Counted from the first letter of the stretch, positions 32,390 through 44,794 are shown. The stretch: 64,000 bases of DNA from Pararge aegeria (GCF_905163445.1 NC_053200.1:15996001-16060000), one strand, 5' to 3'. The notes: generated from the letters alone by a model not told the origin. Program-made: numbers and translations.

Positions 32390-34275
32390 TTAACTCGATA
32401 AAGCCCGAATAAATAGTACAGCCCTAATGCCTACGCATTAGGGTCACACTATTTTTACTGGGAAAAAATCGGACTTAGCATGTTTTAGCGTTACATCTGG
32501 ATGTTATAATACTCAAAATTCAAACACATAGACGCGTGCATTATAATATGGCCTCTATAGAATGTCACATCACAATCCAATAACAACTCCGCCGGCATTA
32601 ATAAAGAAGTACAAATGATACCTCATATCTTACGTTCGGTTGTTGAAAAAAGCCTACAATGGCTGGTGGTACTCATTCATGGCGCTTAACAATGGGTAAC
32701 CATGGCAACCGAGCTGGCCCCGGCGACCGCGCCGACGCCGGTAATCTTCTAAACTTCGCATTCCTCACATAAGCTCATGGTGTGAAAAAACATTGTTAGC
32801 ACCAGCCGCGATCAATAGGTTCTGTATATTTATACTATCCAATATATTATTTAGTTAACAGCGCTCGGAATTCTCGACCGGCTTCATGGGAATGTTGCGA
32901 CGAAATATGTTACCGATATGCTTTTATTTATTCAGAGAAATTAATGCATTTTACGCAATCCGCACACTTTGTCTATGGGTATATTTTTGTTCTGTCACAT
33001 GAAATATCATATATCATAGGTTTGATCGATCAAGGAAAATAGTAGAAAACTAAACTAACTTTTAAAACAAATTAAAATTCATTTATTTCAAATATGATCT
33101 TAAAAGTACTTTATAAGAACTTCTGCTACGTGGTTGTGGCACATTTAGGGGGGAAGAAGTTGTTGTTTTGCAAAACAATTTTAGAATTTAATTAAGTGAC
33201 TATTTTGTTTATCACCTTACAAAAATGGAAATTTCTTACATGGAAAAGTACGAATTTTCATGGACGTTCTTACAATGTGCAAAAAGAGGAATGCAGATCA
33301 CTAAACTATTTACTGATTGCGACTGATTAACTGTTGCCAGTTTAGAAGTTTTGTTCGAAGTTTTTTGGAATCGACAACACGGATCCCCCTTTCGAAATAA
33401 AATTATATCATCAGAAGCGATCAAGCAATAAGAGGACTTCTTTATAGTCCGGTTCAATTACGATAAGTTATTATCGCCAAACATAAAATTTAATTTGAAA
33501 TTATAACGTGTATAAAGTAAGTTACCTTACCTTGGCTATATGGGACTACTTTTTTATTGATTGAATACTAGCATTATTGAGAGTCAACATTGAGAGAAGA
33601 TCATCCACACTGTAGCTATCTGAAGCTAAACAGGGAACCCTCATGTACGCAGTTCCTGCCACTAGTTGCGAGAACCCTAAAACTGGCCGCGATACAATGG
33701 TGCTTACCTATGAATAATAAGATCAAATAAAAAACCCCTCCCAGTTGGAGCACAATCGTGTAAGCATGTAGACAAACCATTATGGTAATACAATGCAATA
33801 GTTTCGTCTCTCGGTCGCGCCTTCACAAAGATGCTTTTTTTCACTCTTAATTTTTGTCTTATATAGTTAAATTTTGATTTGGAAAGTTTTCTTTTTCTCA
33901 TGTTTCGGTTGAAAAATTAACATGAATCTAGATGTTAACGAGAATATTCTTCAATTCTTAGATTGCTACGTTATCAATTCATAAATAAGCAGATCCTCAT
34001 ATCTGATTTGATAGCTCAATGAGTTGAGAAAATAAGACGCCAATGAACAGCATTTACATTACAGCTTGAAGACTAGTAGATGTTGGGGTCCAGGGGCTAT
34101 GTCTCCAGCGAAATTGTTTTTTTTTTTTAATTTTTATCATTATTTTCATTTGTTTAATATTAATTCTTTTAGTGTTACTTTTTTTGCTTTTAACCTAATT
34201 ATTTTTAAACGGACTTACTTCATTGTTGTGTATGTGATAACTGTACTCGGACAATAAACTATAATTTAAAATTGT
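32390..34275. other. No gene recognised
   Basis: AT-rich DNA. 32690-32760 is a GC-rich patch (GGCCCCGGCGACCGCGCCGA) without a convincing frame. No splice-flanked exon was recognised. Confidence 0.5.
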
Positions 34276-34277
34276 TA

Positions 34278-36692
34278 ATTCAAATTCAAATTCAAATTCA
34301 TTTATTTCAAGTAGGCCTACTTTATAAGCACTTTTGAAACGTCAAGTATGCATGTTTGTGTGACTCTACCACCGGTTCGGAAAGCAGATTCTACCGAGAA
34401 GAGCCGGCAAGAAACTCAGTAGTTGCTCTTTTCCAACATCAACATTTACAATCATTTTGCTATCTTGCGGGAGATGAGAGCGAGGCTGGCTGCTTCCATT
34501 CTACCTTGTCATTGAGGAATTCATCAAATGTATAGTAACCTCGCTGTACTAGATGCGTTTTTACACATTTTTTAAATGTATGCATTGGTAGGTCAAGAAT
34601 TTCCTTAGGAATCATGTTGTAAAAGCGTATACTCAACCCAAGAAAGGAGTTCTGCACCTTTCGCAGACGATATGCAGATATCACTAATTTATGACCGTTT
34701 CTGGTAAGTCGATTGTTAATTTCAGCTTTTGATTTATAAAGAGTAATATTTTGCCTCACAAAGACTATATTACTATAAATGTATTGTAAGAATACCTATT
34801 TGTTTAAATTTTTCACGAAGCGATTCGCGTGATCCAAGTTTATATATTGATCGTACGGCTCTTTTCTGTAGTATAAATATACTTTCAATATCTGCAGCTT
34901 TTCCCCACAGCAAGATCCCATAGGACATAATACTGTGAAAGTATGCGAAATAAACAAGCCTAGCTGTTTCAACATCGGTAAGCTGTCTAATTTTCCTGAT
35001 TGCATATGCAGCTGAGCTGAGTTTACTCGCTAGGCTTTCTATATGGGTACCCCACTGTAGCTTACAATCTAAGGTCACTCCTAGAAAAACAGTGGAGTTT
35101 TCTATTTCAAGTGTTTCTCCATTTATTATGATGTTTTTATCATTTTTTTTTACGTTAGGCAAAACAAATTCCAAACACTTAGTTTTTTTTGCATTTAAAA
35201 GTAAGTTATTAACAGTAAACCAGTCTGACACATGTGACAAAGCACGGTTTACGTCGTCAAAATTATCTTTGTTTCTATCAGTCTTAAAAATGAGAGATGT
35301 ATCATCTGCGAACAGTACAATCTCACAAGTGCCCCTGACATGGTGTGGCTGATCATTTATATACACCAGAAACAATAAGGGACCCAAAATTGAGCCTTGT
35401 GGGACACCCATTAAGGCAGATGATCCCTTAGACTTTATGTCTTTTACGCATACCCTTTGAACTCTATCACTTAGATAAGAGGCAATTAAATTGAGTGCAA
35501 CGTTTTTGATGCCATAGTGGCTTAGTTTTAATAACAACGTTTTGTGTTCAACGCAATCGAATGCTTTGGACAGATCACAGAAAACACCAATGGCATTCTG
35601 CGAACGTTCCCAGGCATCGTAAATATGCTTTATGAGTCTTGCGCCTGCATCCGTTGTACTACGACCTTTAGTGAAGCCGTACTGCTCCGGATGAAGTAAG
35701 TTATTTACATTAAAATGATTTAAAAGTTGATAAAGTATAATTTTTTCAAAGACCTTACTAAGAGTTGGCAAGATTGAAATAGGCCTGTAATTGTTAAGGT
35801 CATTTTTCTGACCGGATTTAAAAAGGGGTATTAATTTACTACATTTCATTAGGTTCGGAAAAATACCCATATCAACACATTCATTAAAAATTACAGCTAG
35901 ATAAGGGGCAATAACGTCAATAATGTTAGAAATGACCATCACCGACATACCCCACAGATCACCGGTTTTTTTCAACTTTAATAACCTGAAATTCTTTACA
36001 ATATCTATTGCAGATATATGTTTAAAATTAAATAAAACATTGCACTCTTTAACATTATCTCTCAATATACGCTGAGCTGCTATTGGTGAAGAGCTTAGAG
36101 AATCTGTTAACAAAATGGGAACATTCTGAAAGAAGTTTTCGAAAGTATTAGCAACCTCCCTGTCAGACGTCACTTTATTGTTATCAACAATAAGTTCAAA
36201 ATCCACATCACGAGATTTAGTTTTTCCTGACTCGTAATTAACTATTTTCCAGGTTGTTTGTATTTTGTTATCAGATTTCATTATACTATATGTAATGTGT
36301 AGTGATTTCGCATTAGTGCAAACATTCTTAAATATTTTAGAGTATTTTTTTACGTGTTCTACGAAAGTTGGAGTATGATTAAATTGTTTTTCATCATACA
36401 GCTCATACAACTTCTCCCTACTTTTATATATACCTACAGTAGCCCAGTCACTAAATTTTAATTTATTACTGACATTGATGTGCTTAAAGTTGAATACTCT
36501 ATTAAATTCGTTGTTTATAGTATTAAATAGTGCACTATAAAGACTGTCCGGATGAAAATGTTCGCACGCAATACCAGGGATTTTCGCAGTAATTTCACGT
36601 TTGAATCGCATTAATTTAGTCTTAAAATAAAATGAAATAAATAAACAAATAGATACCACAGCTGACAACGTAGCTTTGGTAGTGTGAGTTTA
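34278..36692 (-). mobile_element. 5'-truncated non-LTR retrotransposon
   Basis: The element is read on the minus strand. It consists of a reverse-transcriptase ORF (about 36690 to 34460, one frameshift) and a 3' UTR with CTGAGTTTCTTGCCGGCTCT and AGTAGGCCTACTTGAAATAA. A tail of TTTGAA units ends at 34278. The endonuclease half and ORF1 are absent, so the copy is truncated at its 5' end, as usual for target-primed integration. The FADD-type RT and simple-repeat tail place it with Jockey/CR1-type elements; the clade is not fixed here. The same 3' UTR recurs at 13.5, 18.3, 27.7, 42.9 and 47.4 kb. Confidence 0.93.
34460..36668 (-). pseudogene. LINE reverse transcriptase, frameshifted
   Basis: The open part (36668-34773, 631 codons) has the RT core in order: NNYRPISILPTLSKVFEK (motif 2 region), VFCDLSKAFDCVEH (motif A, catalytic Asp), GVPQGSILGPLLFLVYIND (motif B) and VLFADDTSLIF (motif C). 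A thumb-like region with FLGVTLDCKLQWGTHIE follows. Near 34775-34790 the frame shifts; the last ~100 residues (RLVISAYRLRKVQNSF-like, FYNMIPKEILDLPMHTFKK, DEFLNDKVEW) continue at 34759-34460. The first Met of the open part is encoded by TTG; the frame is open from 36689 (stop at 36690-36692), so the listed start is only the truncation edge. The enzyme would copy its own RNA at a nicked target. Lacking endonuclease and with a frameshift, it is not functional as it stands. Confidence 0.92.
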
Positions 36693-36749
36693 AAATCAAG
36701 GTAATAACAGTGCCGCTTAGTACCATACCAGTACCTATTCTATAGTTTT

Positions 36750-36870
36750 TCTATAAAATCCCACTCCGCATACTGCCACTGTATGGTAGGATACCCTTGC
36801 CGGTTAGCCTAATCTAATCATCACTTATCACCAGGAAAGATTACTCTTGTAGATGAATTAAAAATACTAT
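36750..36870 (+). mobile_element. Possible SINE group C 3' part
   Basis: TATGGTAGGATACC, CCGGTTAGCC, ATCATCACTTATCACCAGGA and CTTGTAGATGAATTAAAAA follow group C order but are very diverged. Confidence 0.4.
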
Positions 36871-36874
36871 AAGT

Positions 36875-38755
36875 CTATATCATCCACTAAGCACATATAA
36901 GTTTTGATGCGAAATAATACTCAGTCAAAACAACAGTTTACTAGTGGGTATACATTTTGATAAAGAGCTTATAACTTTCTCCATGTGTACTCCACATGTT
37001 TTTATCCAAACAAATACTAGAATCCGCGTTGGCAACCGATAGACAAATTACTCCAATTGGCAAAGTACTCACAAATGCCTAGAGTACTCATCCTACAATT
37101 ACATTATGAATTGAATACGTAGATGATTACCAATCACCATGAACGAGGTTCTCCATGGCAACGCCTCTCTGCAAGATCCGACCTTCACCTCCGCTTAACG
37201 GCTCGTCTGGTAAGGAACAAATTACCGATTGATTACCGAGAAGCCTTTGATTGTGCGCCATTTAAATAAATCTTTCAATTCCAATGGGGATTTTCTGCGG
37301 CAATATATTTTATTTCTCAAAATTAATGCGTAATGTATATTGAACACAATTAGAATGTAATTCAACATAAGAAACATGGTAAGCAGTATAAACGGTATGG
37401 GGTAACGCAGGGTAAGTTTCTGAGGCATCTACCCTTTAAGGTGACCCTTTGAAGGGCGTCTTTTATTCTGCTCTGAAGTTGTTTACGCGACTTTTTGTTC
37501 ATCGAGAAGGGTAATTGAATTACTATTGAAGTCGCGGAGGGGAAATCGGTTGGTTAGCTATAAGGATTTTTATGTACGAGTGTCCGTAATTATGGTGTTG
37601 CCTTGGGTTTATTTATTAAAGTATAATAGAAAGGGATTATTGAATTAGATACCTAACTTCAAATAACTTATGTTAAAGTATTAAGTATAAGGTTGTTTCG
37701 ATCGCTATACGATTTTGATTTATATATTCCATTTTAAAAAATTTAATTAATCTAAGAAAAGATTGGATTTGCATGCATTATATTTTAAGAGTTTCAGGGA
37801 CTTTAAACGGATGTATGGTGCGGTATCAAAACTGCCAAAAACAAAGATTGGGTTCTAGGATAGAAAAACTATACAAAATCTGATTGCTGATTGAGCAGAG
37901 CCAATCCTTACTTAATATGAGATGTAGGTAAGTCTGGGATAGTTTAAGATTTACTCAAATGTTATGAAAGGTACATTTAAGCAAAAGACATAATAATGTT
38001 ATACATTTCTTAGACACTCGTTGGTTTTTTCTTGCTAGAATCTGCTATCTGAGATTACAATGTCTATAATACTACAGACAGTATTATAACATCTTGCTCA
38101 TTGAATGGCCAGATTGAGTTTAGACGACCAAGAAATATCAACATGAAATAACAAAGACGGGAATTCATTGGGGATGTCATGTCGGACCTCAAACTTTGAG
38201 CGACAGCGAAGGGACAATGACAATAAAGTTAACGTACAAGGGTGGTTTTTCAATGAATATTCTATTGGAGCATTAGCATAATCGTATGACAACCTGCGAA
38301 CGAGGCGCGGGCGTGTCACTGAGGGACCTAATAAAAACGCAAACATACTTTACAAATGAAATAAAATATAAGACGAAATAGTTAAACAGGGATCGATATC
38401 CAGCAAACAGGATCCTGAGTGAAAGAGAAGAACTAGTCGAAGTCCTAAGCATAAATGAGGGAGTTAACGTAATATAGTATGATAAGATAAAGTAATAATC
38501 AAATACCTCCAGCAGGTAAAGGAATGCGAATGAACAGAAGGTATTTTAATTGAATGTAATAATTAAGGCAGCTCGCTTCTGCTCTGTTCGAGCCGACAGC
38601 ATTCGATAAGGCATAAGTTACGAGAGTGTCCAGCTTTTATAATATTATTTTTATTTTGCGGCCCGAGTATTAGGTGGTCTGTGTTATCAATGGTTAGGGT
38701 ACCGCAGAGATACAAGTAAAGTTAAAGCTCTATACTTACTCTTCTTCTTTCTTTC
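36875..38755. other. No gene recognised
   Basis: AT-rich DNA. A GC-richer patch at 37130-37215 has only short frames on either strand. No repeat family was recognised with confidence. Confidence 0.45.
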
Positions 38756-38759
38756 AACA

Positions 38760-38880
38760 CGCTTTTATTAGCTTTGTACGTATGTATCTATGTAACGGAA
38801 TCTTTGAACGTAATTTTCACCCACTTTAAATCGTCCGATAGATTTGAAATTTTGCACACCTATCAAGGACCAATGACAAT
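38760..38880 (+). repeat. Dispersed non-coding repeat fragment
   Basis: GTACGTATGTATCTATGTAA, TTGAACGTAATTTTCACCCA and GATTTGAAATTTTGCACACC resemble a dispersed lepidopteran non-autonomous element I know by sight but cannot name. Confidence 0.4.
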
Positions 38881-38984
38881 AAAATAATTTAAATAGTCTG
38901 TTCCATTATCTTGATGAATATTTTGAGGATTAGCGATTTTTCGAAACCAGTACCCGGTAGGGCTTTTGTCAAATAAGCGCTTTG

Positions 38985-39275
38985 AATATGTTTTGGAGAG
39001 GCGAGTTCGATCCCCGGCACTTACCTTTATCCTTTTGGAGTTATCTGCGTTTTTAATTTTAATAATTTTGAATATCATTTTCTTCAACGGTGTAGGAGAG
39101 CCTGGACGAAACCCGCATGCCTGAAAGTTTTTCATAACGGTCTGTGTAATGTGTACCGATTCACACTTGGCCAGCGTGGTAGACTATGACCTTCACCATC
39201 TTATCTGAGAGGATAACGAACTCCCTTATTCTGAGAGGAGAATCCTGCCTTGTAGTAGGGTTATAATGGGTTATA
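38985..39275 (+). mobile_element. SINE group B, diverged
   Basis: B box GCGAGTTCGATCCCCGGCAC, ATATCATTTTCTTCAACGGT, ACTTGGCCAGCGTGGTAGAC, then a duplicated TATCTGAGAGGATAAC / ATTCTGAGAGGAGAAT stretch and GGGTTATAATGGGTTATA. Confidence 0.85.
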
Positions 39276-39279
39276 TAAA

Positions 39280-40262
39280 TGTAACTAACCCTAGTAATTT
39301 AACACAGCACCTTAATGTGTATGTAGTGCAATATCTGATGAAACAATTCGATAAAGTAAGATCGCGGCTGGTAAGGTAAAGAGAACCAATAAATTCCCAA
39401 TGTATGTAAAATATTTAGTAACCCATATACACGAGAAATTAAATGAAAAGAAAATTGAGGTCACGCACACATGCAAATTAAACAGTTGACTGATATTTTA
39501 TGATACCCATGACAGCTAAGGTATTCTGCGATGGTATAAAATGATTTGTCACACAACCACAGAAAGAGTTTTCTTTTAAAGGTTTGCAAGGGTAGTTTTG
39601 TTAACATTGATTTCAAGTTTATTATATATTTCGCAGGATAAAATGTTTCATACGGAACCTTAATAATATTCGCGTGAACTTTATACTACTATATATACCT
39701 CGGTGAGGCCACCCTTGAGCCACACACCTCTGCAAATCCGAAGGTCCTTAACACCAATACATTGTTTCGTTAGTGGCGCATTAGGAGCCCGGCGTCTTTA
39801 TTTACATTTTTGGTTATAACCTAAAATTCTAATTTATTACCATATGAACATTTTTGGGACATCTGCACTCGCAAGGAGAGGTCTTTATTTTGTGTTTAAT
39901 TAAACTTAAAACAAATTTTGAAAGAACTAACACAGTAAATTGCACAAATGATTATCTAAATTAACTGCAAGACTTCTATAACCTAACTTCACAGATAATA
40001 TATAGCGTACGGAAAACTTGCGTGGATTGGATAAAACATGAGCTGCTTCCAAGCTGGTACCTGAATCCTGGGGAATACCGAACTATTGTGCCATACAATC
40101 GACCAACAAACATTACTCTGTGCAGGTGAATAGCAGGAAAACTCACAAAAAATGTTACCTTAACAGACTCTTCGGTTTAGTTCAGGTTTTTTAATTCCGA
40201 ACATTATAACTCCTTATAACAGTGTAAATATCAACAACATTTCATTTTATCTGTGACATTGA
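39280..40262. other. Upstream region of the zinc-finger gene
   Basis: Nothing coding is recognised. The frame of the gene's first long exon is open back to 40263 (TGA at 40260-40262), so an upstream exon or 5' UTR may end there. I see no strong TATA box or initiator that I would defend. Confidence 0.4.
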
Positions 40263-40343
40263 CAATACAGAAGAAGTCATAAATTTTCTGTGAATAGCTT
40301 GCACTTTATCTTTACTTGTAATTTAAAATGTGGATATTTTATT

Positions 40344-43300
40344 ATGATTAGAAATGGAAACACACCACACAAAATATATTTGCCACTTGTAATTGCTATG
40401 GAGAATGATAATGAAAGGTTTGTTTCAGGTACGAGAACACATTTACAGAGTCAATATGATAAAAGGAAATTTAGCAGTCGTGATAGTGTAGAAAATATTA
40501 TAGAAAAATACAAACATGAAAGGTTGGAATACAAATGTAATAAATATAGCGATCAAAATTTAAACAGAAGTAAGGGCGAGCACGCTTTATTCCACCAAAA
40601 TGCAGCGTTTAACCATCAACATTTTACAATATCTAGCAATAAAAACAATCATTTTTCTTTTATAAACAGAAATGTTGAAAATGTTGTGCCAAAAGTTACA
40701 TTTGTAGAACGAAACAGCTCAAAGCATAGTAAAATGAAGCTTCATGGAACAGGTTTGACGTCGAAGGAAAAGCTTTTTGCTGATAAAACGACCAATTGTC
40801 GGCCCGTTGTAAGTCCATACAATAAAGAGTTTATATACAAAATATTGGAAAGAAACTGTAAACTTAAGCAATTGGTCAAAATCTTAGCGATCGAGAGGCA
40901 GCGAGAAAATGATAATGTTAGTTGGAACAATTTTATTAATGAATTAAAAAATAAGCACCACCCCAGTTACAATGACTTAAAATTGCCACATCTACCACTC
41001 GAATCTGAACAATATATAACCCCACACAGCTACGATGACACTAGAACTTCATGGCAGCAGTCCAGGTCTTGCGAACATTTATTACAAGATTTCTATGAAG
41101 AATCTTATCATCCATCTCAACCTACATATCGACAACCATATGAAAATAAACAGTCACATTCCAAAAACCCATATGACACAAATTCAAACTGCTATCCTAT
41201 TTCGTCTCAAGGCAGACTTATAATGCTAGAGCGAGAAAGAGAAAATACCGAAAATAATCTTCATAATCGTTCTAGAAAAAAATATTTAAAATATCAAAAT
41301 AATCACAGAGATGAAATATTGTCAAAGAGATATTTAGCTGGCAAACGACTAAGTAATATTTATTCGTATAACAATATTTACAAAAATTATGAAAAAGTGT
41401 GTATTAATAATGATCAGAAAAATCACTACTTTCATGAAAACATTTGTAATGATAAGGTTTCAAATAAAACCGAGAATGTGTTAATTGATGAAGTAATACA
41501 AACTTTTGAAAATGACAAAAATATTCAAATAAACCACGAAGATGCGGAACGTAAGATGAACAACATTTCTCTTGCAAATATAGAAAATAAAATTGAAACT
41601 TTAATCAGTTGTATCAACAAATTTATTAATGAAATAAAATCAAACACGCCATCTAAACAAAAATCTAATAGTGCCTCTTTAACTTGTGATACAAATAACA
41701 ATAAATGTAAAGAAATCAACAAGACAAAAAGTGATATTTTTGGAAAGATTGGACGAGTAAGGAGAGATGAGTTACTTGGCAGTGGGCTATTTAATGATAT
41801 TTCTGAAAGTGTATTATCTGTTTCTCACTTTTACCCTTGTGCAAGACTAAAAGAGAAAAATGACATACTAAGAGAAATCGACAAATTCAGTTCAAAAGAT
41901 AATATGCCCTTTAAAAGCCAGACTTGTTCTGTAAACATAACATTTGAAGTACCAACTAAAGAACGATCTACAGAAGTAACAAAGTCTTTGTCGAAACAAA
42001 ACTATGGTCATAAAGTTGCAATTGTAGAAGAAATCAGTAATCCTGAGCCTGCGCCTGTGCAACAGATTACCATTGCTGTGAACACTGATCCTTTTAACTT
42101 ATTAACACTATTAAGAATTTCTACGGAGGCTGTGACGCGCTTGATTACAAATGTACCCAACATAAACTTACAGTCATACTTAGAGTCTTTCCTTCAAACT
42201 AGAAGAAAAGTAGAGTCACAATATATCTGTAATATTTGCGGCGCCACTTTCATAAAACCGTCTGCCTTAAGTGACCACATCGAAGAACACAATCTGGGAA
42301 AGACGAGGTAAATAAATAAATTACAAAACATAATAAATTAACGAGTAAATTGTTTTATGCTTTTATAATTTCTTGTTTCCTGCGCAGTGTTATTATCGGT
42401 CTGATCTGTAATGTGCTTTGGGGCAATTATGCAAATAAATACAGACAAAGTACATTAGTAATGCAGCTCTTCATTTAAGTTTGCTAAAATAACCGTGAAA
42501 TATTAAATGATGTTTATGACATGACAGACTGATTGTGTGATCTTGGAGCAGATTGTAATTGACAGTTTTTTTTAAATCTGTAATTAGAATTTAAAAATGA
42601 TGCAAAAACATTTTTCACTCAAATATTTCATCACTGGAGTTGCATTTTTCTCCGATGATTAGAAATATACTTGTATTTCCAAAAATCTAGGGATTTTGAG
42701 ATGGCGGCCAAATTCTTACAGTTTCATCTTCTGTACTCTACGTTTCAATTTTTGACCTAAACGGGGCTGTGTCTTAGTAAACTGTCAGTCACAAGACCCA
42801 GTTTATGATGTCTTTCAACTGACAGTTAATAAGACAGTGCTTGAGAATGCACTCTTGACTTCTAAGTTACCTGAAAAAACTTCGGTGTTTGGGAAATCGA
42901 AATTCAAAATTCATTTATTTCAAGTAGGCCTTCTGATTATCTGTACTACAAAAAGGCTACATCTCCAGCAGTATCGTATCTTTTGTAAAGACCGGCTTTT
43001 CTTACATTCCGGGCACTCAGGAATTTCAGTAGCCCACCCACAATAATTCTTATTTTTTTTAAGACACTTGATGAAAAACAGAATGTTATTTGACATTGAA
43101 CGCTTAAGATTTTTGCAACGTCTAGATGAATAATAGTTTCTTAACTCAACACAGTTTAATTTCAGGGACTGTTGCGTGTGCCGACATGTTCTCGATGCGA
43201 GCAGAACTCCCCTGCACCTCTTCAAGTGCAAGTTCTGCGGCCAGAGGTTCACCCGCGCGTATTGCTGCGAGCTCCACCAGCAACGCTGTGCGAAGCTGTT

Positions 43301-43346
43301 GGGAAAAATACACGATGTTGCTTCTAGCCTTATGCTGCTGAGATAG
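40344..43346 (+). CDS. Two-exon zinc-finger protein, unrecognised family
   Basis: Exon 1 is 40344-42307 and exon 2 is 43166-43346. The intron (42308-43165, 858 nt) has donor ACGAG/GTAAAT and acceptor TTTAATTTCAG/GG. The split codon AG+G keeps Arg and joins frames perfectly, giving 714 residues. Residues ~1-600 are low-complexity, rich in Asn, Lys, Ser and His, with no domain I recognise. Finger 1 (exon 1 end) is C629-x2-C632-x12-H645-x3-H649. Finger 2 (exon 2) is C676-x2-C679-x12-H692-x3-C696, a C2HC type. A C657-x2-C660-x11-H672-x3-C676 set between them could be a third, overlapping knuckle. The upstream-most frame start is GTG, so I choose ATG 40344; ATG 40398 has a better context (G at -3, G at +4) and would give 696 residues. 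Nucleic-acid binding in the nucleus is inferred from the fingers only. Confidence 0.8.
42308..43165 (+). other. Intron of the zinc-finger gene
   Basis: Exon-intron frame readthrough stops at once (TAA 42309-42311). Two overlapping AATAAA signals lie at 42311-42320. The intron also holds a minus-strand LINE-tail scrap at 42897-42932 (AAATTCATTTATTTCAAGTA, then GGCC). Confidence 0.8.
42897..42932 (-). mobile_element. LINE 3'-terminal fragment in intron
   Basis: Only the last ~35 bp of the 34.3 kb LINE family (AGGCCTACTTGAAATAAATG-like, then GAATTTTGAATTTC). Confidence 0.7.
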
Positions 43347-43349
43347 CCC

Positions 43350-43530
43350 TACTAGAGAAACGTACTCTCTACGCACGTTTCGCGACACCGGAGCATCCTC
43401 ACGAGATGTTGACTTTACAATGAACAATTGCTAACTTAACAATATATAAATTACACCGTACAGCTTCTCCTACTTTTTGTGTAGTACATATAGCAAATAA
43501 AGCTTAATTTTCATTGTATGTTCAACAACG
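43350..43530 (+). mobile_element. TIR family element, copy 2, at the gene's 3' end
   Basis: CTCTACGCACGTTTCGCGAC, CCGGAGCATCCTCACGAGAT and GTTGACTTTACAATGAACAA are in inverted orientation compared with the 8.3 and 60.4 kb copies. The downstream ATATAAATTACACCGTACAG and TAGCAAATAAAGCTTAATTT are in the common orientation. It starts within a few bases of the zinc-finger stop codon. Confidence 0.8.
43495..43500 (+). promoter_or_regulatory. Candidate polyadenylation signal AATAAA
   Basis: The first AATAAA after the zinc-finger stop codon (149 bp downstream). It lies inside the mobile element; other copies of the family have AAATTAAG here, so this copy gained the signal by a small change. Confidence 0.5.
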
Positions 43531-43839
43531 GATCAACCCGGGAATCAAATCAATAACCTCGTAATAAGACCACGCTTACCATTAGCTCAAAAGCTTGTCA
43601 CTAGCTAAAACATTATTTGTCGATCTTGCTATCAAGTTAAAATATAAACAATATAAAATATAGAGATCGTATAAAAACACATCGTTTCAGCGAGCTCATT
43701 TATGTTTTGAAAATCCTATTATTTTAGTATTTTTTATTTTGCTACTTGATAAATCCCTTTAATGTTTATATGATGTATTGAGTCTTCAGTCACTGCTTTT
43801 ATTGTTTGCATTATATCCCTAATACTTCACCTTTATGAA

Positions 43840-44027
43840 GGAAGCGTATAGCCGAGTGGATAGGACTTCGACATCACTTTTAAGAGGTCGAGTTCGAATT
43901 ACAACCTCTAATTTTTCAAAAAAAGTTATTTAAGTTTTAATCAATTAAAATATCACTTGCTTTAACGGTGAAGGAAAACATCGTGAGGAAACCTGCAGAC
44001 CTGAGAGCTCTCCATATTGTTCTGCAA
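43840..44027 (+). mobile_element. SINE group B, 5' two thirds
   Basis: GCGTATAGCCGAGTGGATAG, B box region GAGTTCGAATTACAACC, ATATCACTTGCTTTAACGGT and CATCGTGAGGAAACCTGCAG to CTCTCCATATTGTTCTGC. It breaks off where a group C piece begins. Confidence 0.9.
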
Positions 44028-44130
44028 TAAATCTTGACTGCAATCTCATCTAAGTGATGATGCAGTCTAAGATGGTAGCGGGGTAACCTATTAGGGGTGT
44101 GCCAGCCATATTCAACCCGTACCTCTAATC
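44028..44130 (-). mobile_element. SINE group C, 3' part
   Basis: On the minus strand: GGCTGGCACACCCCTAATAG, ATCTTAGACTGCATCATCAC and GAGATTGCAGTCAAGATT. It abuts the group B copy. Confidence 0.75.
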
Positions 44131-44794
44131 AGTTTTTAAAGATGTTTCAACGTCACAGGTATTTTATTACCTTAGCGATAGATAAAATATTTCCTATTAT
44201 TTATCTACGCCTCAACACATCGGGGCCAAACAGTCTTATCTCATGTCCGAGTTTTTTGCGCACAGTGGGTCTACGGAGACTGGGGTGGACAAAATCCGTG
44301 CCCGGATACGTAAAGCAATAATTGGACGCAGAGGTAGGTGAATTGTCAATGTATCCTTTGTGGTCGCCGCCTTCATCCATCACGGCTGTTTGTCAGGCTC
44401 GGGACGGCCATTATTGTGAAGCGGCCGTAAAATCGTGTCGATACATCTCAATGCTTTGATCCTATATTAGAGCGTAATTATTTAAGGGTTTTTGGTCAAG
44501 CGGTATAATGATATTCGACTTGCGAATAATTATGCTATGTTTATGTAAGTTGGAAGAATAACTGATCGTTTTTATTAGAAATCAATGGACTAAATTCTAT
44601 ACAAATAATAATTTAAAGTATTTATGTGTTGTTATTATATAAGTACATTTTTTTATACTTATGTTTAATAATTATATTATTTTCGATGTATTTGTGTAAA
44701 CTAGTTTATGTATTAGAATGTAGTTATTCGCATGTATGTATTTTAACAATTTGTACCACCAGCAGCCCATTCTCATCTTCTTTTTTATTAATTC

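Noticed and set aside
43126..43427. Open frames on both strands at the second zinc-finger exon (43126-43341 plus, 43146-43427 minus)
   Set aside because: Off-frame readings of the true exon 2; only the frame joined through the 42307/43166 splice gives a finger.
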